Source: Deuterostichococcus epilithicus (lineage: Eukaryota > Chlorophyta > Trebouxiophyceae > Prasiolales > Stichococcaceae). From it: a DNA stretch of 64,000 bases. Where the stretch lies: the NCBI GenBank assembly GCA_033439295.1, contig JAVTLE010000014.1, positions 2,666,001 through 2,730,000 of the forward strand, read 5' to 3'. Both the position numbers and the translations under genes were made by a program. How positions within the stretch are numbered: the stretch's first letter is position 1; each line of letters begins with the position of its first letter. Of the stretch, positions 59,404 through 64,000 are shown piece after piece. The notes under the pieces were generated by a model. That model had not been told where the DNA came from and searched no databases. It was given only the letters and a program-made list of their open reading frames with translations.

Positions 59404-61719
59404 TCATATGACGCCATCAATGAGTCCCAGCTCCATGGCCTGCTGCGGGCTGAGGAAATTGTCGCGGTCCGTCTCCTCCTGGATCTTCTCCAGCGGCTGC
59501 CCCGTGAAGTCCACATAAAACTGGTGGATGACCTGTTGCGCGGCAGCAGCGCCGCTCACTCGTCGGACAAAACAGCAATTGGTACATGGCAGCTCCAGAC
59601 AATTCTGAACGCAGCTTCGTCAGTTTGGCGCGTGTTCAACAAAGCCGTGCTTCCGGATGCTTTATCATTATAGCTGTGCAGCCGCAGCAGCTCCGATGAC
59701 ACACAGACTTGCGAACAGGAACCACCCACCTTCATGGTCCGATTGAGTTCGCTGGCCTGTATGTTGACCTCATCGGCAGAGCCCATGGCGCCGCCCGCTG
59801 GCTGGTGCATCATGACACGCGTGCTGGGCATCGCAAACCGCTTTCCCTTTTTCCCTGCCGCCTGTATAGCACCAGGCTTCAGATGGGAAAGCGCGTCGAC
59901 AGCCTATAAGCATGCAGACTGCAACGAGGCAATGCTTTTAGGGACTTGTGCCTGCTGCCGCAACCCTGAATGGTCACAGGACTGTGGCGGCCTTCAGGCC
60001 GGGCAGCACGCCAGCGCAACCCACCAGCAGGACGGTGGCTGTGCTCATGACGGTGCCCATGGCGATCGTGCTGATCTCCGGCTGGATGGCGCGCATCGTA
60101 TCCAAGATACCCACGACGGCGTAAGGCGACCCGCCTGTGCAGCAACTTGAACGAGAGTAGTCAAAAGTCTAGATGTCTGGGTATGGCGTTGATGCTCGAC
60201 ATGCCGCAAGATGGGCACCGACACAACCGCCGCCCGGCAGGGGGCATTGTTGCCGCCAGACCCCAGGACTGCTGCGGTGGCCGTGTGCTGCAGCGAAGGA
60301 TGCGACACCAGCTCTGGATGCGCAACTGCCTACATGCAGCCGCGATGGGGATTGGGGTCAGGCTGCACCTGCTGAGTTGATGTACAGCTTGATGTCTGCT
60401 GTGGGGTCGATTGCCTCCAGCGCAAGCAGTGTGGCAACAATCTGCGTGGCCACCTGCGCCCACACCGTTTGCGGACAGTTAATTATTCCAGCTCTGCACA
60501 AACAAACACACGAACCTGAGATTCGGCCGGATGCTGCTCCGACCAGCTGCTACAAAGACCTACCGCGTCGTCGATGCGGGAGCCCACAAAGATGATGCGG
60601 TTGCGAACAAGGTAGCCCATGAGGTCTGTGTACTCCTGCATGTGGACAGCGAAACAGTAGGTCACTATGCATGACATGGAGACATGTCGCTGGAAGGGTC
60701 ACAGCACGGCTCTTCAGCTGTACGTGAGACAGTTGGGGCTACTGAATTTGAGCCTCACCGAGTCCCTGTCACCCAGCGGAATGGCCGGCGACATGATCGG
60801 CGAGTCTGGCCTCCGCGCCGAGCACCTGGAATGCCTGCCGGCATGCACACCCCAACAAGTATGACAAGCATCAAACATCTTGACACTTTGATGAAAAGCC
60901 CAAAACGGCAATGGGCCAGCAGCATAGAGCCTGCAGACGTGCCTGCGCTGTGCTGTCTGTTGCAGTTGCCGGCTGCGCAGCTGCGCAGGCCTGGGCTGGA
61001 GGCATGCTGGCCTGAGGCTGCTCGTGTGCGCCGTGCAGTAAGGTGAGTTCGTCAAATCCCTGCCCAGTTGCGTTGCCATTGTGCCTGGGTCGTGCAACCA
61101 CGCTCGGCAGGAACTCCGAGAGCTGGCAATCCAAGCCTTGTGATATCCTGTCCAAGCGGGCGGCACAGGCGCTACACGAATTGACAACTTGTGACGTATC
61201 AGGTATCAATTTGATCAATCACATGCAAGCTTTCGGGCCTTGTCGACTTGGCAGAGAGTTTTGCTGAGCGGGTGAGAAGGGGACTCTCGGTGAGGCCACC
61301 TCATCTTTGCTGCGGCGACTTGCGTCCTCGGCCAGCCTGCGTGGACGAGCAGTCGACTTCTGCAACCGCCAGTCGCTCTCAGATAGTCCTTGCGCTTGGC
61401 TGAGGCGACTGCGGCTGAGTAAAGGATCTTCATTTGGGTCGAGATGGCAGGTCTGGTGGCTATGCTTCCGGCCCCCAGCTGCATGCGCAACCACGTCGCG
61501 CCAGGAGCCGCTCGGCTCTCTGGCGGAAGCGTGCAGCTGTGCCGGGCCCGATGGGTGAGCCTGCTTCCCTGCCAGCCTCCTGAAATTTGCTGAATGCAGC
61601 TCACAACTCGTTTCAGTTTGCAGTCTCTCAACGGCGCTCGCTGCGCCGCAGGCCACACTGAGCGCCCGTCGGCAGCAGAACAGCGCGCCTTGCCGGATGC
61701 AGCCGGCGATCGTCGCCAT
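59404..61719 (-). CDS. CLPP6: Plastid Clp protease catalytic subunit, ClpP6-like
   Basis: Serine peptidase of the ClpP family. Exons on the minus strand: [20 protein letters not shown] (about 60570-60635), [20 protein letters not shown] with YINSAG (about 60380-60455), [20 protein letters not shown] with [20 protein letters not shown] (about 60020-60130), [20 protein letters not shown] with [16 protein letters not shown] (about 59730-59855), and [20 protein letters not shown] to [15 protein letters not shown] (59407-59530), stop at 59404. The Ser (VMST), His (MMHQP) and Asp (ETDRDNF) of the catalytic triad appear conserved, so this is a ClpP rather than an inactive ClpR. The [12 protein letters not shown] wording is closest, from memory, to plant ClpP6. 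The N-terminal exons and start (61717-61719, [15 protein letters not shown]) are uncertain. Confidence 0.87.
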
Positions 61720-61948
61720 GGCAGCCCCAGGCCCGGCAGCGCCACCCCCGCCGCCGCAGGCAGCGGCGAACCTGCGGAACCAGCGCGGCTCGCCCCACAA
61801 GGTGGCCAGCTTGGGAGCGTTGCCATACTGCCTGCACCTGCTGGGCTTTTGAGGACTTCCAGTGTGCATGGCGCCTGCGTCAGCCGGAAGCCTGACTCAC
61901 TGCTTGCGGCACCTTGCTCCCGCTAGCAGGGTGCACCGCCGCTGTGGC

Positions 61949-62786
61949 ATGCTCAGAAGCCTCCATGTTCAGGGCATTTGCACCTTGCAAGGCACCAAGC
62001 AGCTTCTCCGTCGCCACCTCCCTCCGTGGTGTCTTTGCCGTGCGAGCCAGGGAAGCTTGCTGCGGGGGCCTGTAGACACCGCACCGAGGAGCGGGCAGGG
62101 GGACCGGAGGACTGCCCCAGCCGGCATGTTGATCGCCACTTGAGGCTGCTCCCACGTGTCGAGTGGTTGAACTGCGTCGCACAGGTGCGGCGGGTGCTTG
62201 ACCAGATCCGGGGCCGGTCCTACGAGGAGGCGCTCATCCTGCTGGAGTACATGCCCTTCCGCGCCTGCGAGCCGGTGCTGGACACCCTGATCTCGGTACG
62301 CCACCCCGTGCGTGTCAAGTGTTCTCTCGAGATTTCATGATCTAAGAACGGTCGTGCCCCGAATGTCGTTGTTTCACTGTACTGTGAGTCTTGTAGTCGC
62401 GCAGGCTCCTGCTTCAACATGAAGGACCCGCATTGCTGGCATGCCAATTCTGTGTGCTGATGCGTGCGGCTGCAGGCAGCTGCAAACGCCAAGAACAACC
62501 TGGGCATGCGGAAAGCCAAGCTCTTTGTTAGCGAGTGCACCGCGGACGCGGGGCCCGTCCTCAAGCGCATCAGGCCGCGCGCCAAGGGCAGGTGAGCTGG
62601 TTGGTTTGCACGCAGTCGACACGAGCGCATATTGCATCCACTGCACATCCGCGACTGCACTCTGCCACTGACGTATTCGTCAGCACTCATCCAGTTTTCT
62701 GATGGTCTCATGTTGTCCTATACAGGGGTAACAAGATCCTCAAGCCGACATTCCACCTGAACATCAAGGTCGCGGAGCGTGCATGA
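61949..62786 (+). CDS. rpl22: Plastid 50S ribosomal protein L22 (uL22c)
   Basis: Nuclear-encoded plastid ribosomal protein that lines the peptide exit tunnel. Firm exons: [20 protein letters not shown] with [17 protein letters not shown] (62185-62295), [20 protein letters not shown] with [14 protein letters not shown] (about 62476-62592), and [19 protein letters not shown] (about 62726-62783), stop at 62784-62786. The conserved RAKGR...KPT.H..I ending identifies bacterial-type L22. Everything left of 62185 is guesswork: a transit peptide and the first part of the domain should be encoded between about 61700 and 62184, and 61949 is only a candidate ATG. The first exons lie very near or overlap the start of the minus-strand ClpP gene. 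Confidence 0.82.
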
Positions 62787-63537
62787 GCACGTCATGCAAC
62801 TGTGCTTTGGCGGGCTGGAGTCTACGCTGCGCAAACTGTGTCAGTGTCGCGCTGCGCCTTCTGCTTCGCACTGCCTGTTTCTGAACCCATCGTGCCAAAC
62901 TGAAGTCGGTTTGCTTGGCACTCTAGGCAGCTGTGTGCTCATGTTGGTATGCTTGGCAGCCTCTCAGTTTCGTGGGCTCACCTCGCTAGCAAATCCGCTC
63001 GGCTCCGGATGCACGTCTCTTGCTCATATATACAGTCTGCACTATCTGCACTGTCCGCTTTGACTGATCGACAGGTACTCGTGCAGCAATGCCCATGTGC
63101 ATGACCTGCCAGTGGGGCAAACGTTATGGGTGCACCAACTGCTCCAAAGAGCTGACCAGCACTTGGGCACAGCACCTGAGGCACAGCAGCGGCATGCCAC
63201 CTAGGTGCAGGCTAGGTGCGACGTGGCTTGGCACCGGTTGGAAGGCGTCAGCGACAATGCAATCGCAAGTGCACAAGTGCGTGACGCGCTGACGCCCATT
63301 CATTCTTCCTTCACAGTCTTCACACTCGCTTGCTGTTCGTAGAGTCCTGTGGAACCCAGCAACTGGCCTTGCAGCAACTTCACAACGCCTCGAGGCCTCA
63401 ACGCGACTTGATAACGGCAGACCCTCTCGATTCCGACGCTGCCTTCATTCAGCGCACCTTGAGCCCGCCGGCCGGTCAGACGAGGCACGCGCGCGACAGA
63501 AGCGCACCTTGCGAGTGGATTCGCGGCACAGGACGGC
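62787..63537. promoter_or_regulatory. Spacer upstream of the SR protein gene
   Basis: About 750 bases between two plus-strand genes. ctcatatataca at about 63020 is TATA-like. Short frames at 63089-63292 and 63300-63545 have no domain and are not accepted as genes. Confidence 0.4.
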
Positions 63538-64000
63538 ATGTCCAAAATTTACGTGGGTGAGTCCTCGCTCGTGCCGCCTGCATGCTGCGCTATCGCCTTG
63601 AACACCCAGAGCTCACCATCGACGCGCTGGCTGCAGGCAACCTGCCCTCGGGCATCGCCGAGCGCGACCTGGAAGACGAGTTCATCCGCTTCGGGACGCT
63701 GCGTTCCGTCTGGATCGCGCGCAAGCCCCCTGGCTTTGGTGCGCACCGTCAACTTTCACCCCCGCGGACCGACCTCCACGCCTTCATCGGCACCTTCTGT
63801 TGCAACTTGCCACAGGGGGCGACATGATCACATCCGAGACCACGAGTTCTGCCGCCCTCGAGGAGCCAGGCTACAGTTTCGGCGTGCGGTTTCTGCCAGC
63901 GGCCTCTTCCGGAGCGCTTGACAGACAGCCGCCGTCGTGCCAAGCCAAGCTGCGAACGCAGCAAGGGGGCAGCACGCCGCGCCGTGATACCACACCTCCT
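63538..64000 (+). CDS. RSZ/SR-type splicing factor, RRM N-terminus (partial)
   Basis: Runs off the right edge. The start at 63538 (MSKIYV) is followed after seven residues by an intron (63557 to about 63638, gtgagtcctc...ctggctgcag). The next exon gives GNLPSGIAERDLEDEFIRFG and TLRSVWIARKPPGFG up to a donor near 63740. RNP2 is KIYVGNL. The SVW(I/V)AR(K/R)PPGF block is characteristic of RSZ22/RSZ33-like and SRSF3/7-like SR proteins, which bind pre-mRNA and recruit the spliceosome. RNP1, any zinc knuckle and the RS tail lie beyond the window or in exons not resolved. Confidence 0.88.

Noticed and set aside
63089-63292. Short frame with several Cys residues as a possible zinc-ribbon peptide
   Set aside because: Cys spacing fits no known ribbon and the frame lies in the spacer before the SR gene.

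Overview
The window looks like nuclear DNA of a green alga (Chlorophyta, most likely a trebouxiophyte- or core-chlorophyte-type genome). The evidence is GC-rich sequence, genes broken into many short exons by GT-AG introns of roughly 100-300 bases, standard code, and a large share of products that belong in plastids: a PsbP-domain lumen protein, cystathionine beta-lyase, an ATP/ADP translocase, a KsgA-type rRNA dimethylase, a ClpP6-like protease subunit and ribosomal protein uL22c. All gene models were read by eye from conserved exons, so outer coordinates are better supported than individual splice sites, and 5' ends are the weakest part.

Layout, left to right (strand in brackets): L-arabinokinase, partial (-); small plastid-like membrane protein (+); phytepsin-type aspartic protease (-); PsbP-domain protein with a Tat signal (+); TatD nuclease (-); unrecognised protein (+); HASTY/exportin-5 (-, about 7.8 kb); plant-type CCCH zinc finger protein (-); protein kinase fused to a PP2C phosphatase (+); unrecognised helical protein (-); TylF-like methyltransferase (+); cystathionine beta-lyase (-); malate/L-lactate dehydrogenase family enzyme (-); a short hAT-type DNA transposon; plastid ATP/ADP translocase (-); actin-related protein 6 (+); plastid rRNA adenine dimethylase (-); helical protein of unknown role (+); GARP transcription factor with a degenerate receiver domain (+); ClpP6-like subunit (-); ribosomal protein uL22c (+); RSZ-type SR splicing factor, partial (+).

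These are mostly ordinary single-copy nuclear genes, with no operon and no sign of a phage, CRISPR or secondary-metabolite cluster. Themes are plastid function, chromatin and RNA regulation (ARP6, HASTY, CCCH protein, SR protein, GARP factor) and amino-acid and sugar metabolism. Divergent pairs share gaps of a few hundred bases, and convergent pairs end within about 100-800 bases of each other.

I did not find a clearly new biological system. The most concrete unexpected items are a 520-base non-autonomous hAT element with an exact 8-base target duplication, a 45-base duplication that copies a splice donor inside the exportin gene, a coiled-coil tail on cystathionine beta-lyase, and three gene models whose families I could not name.
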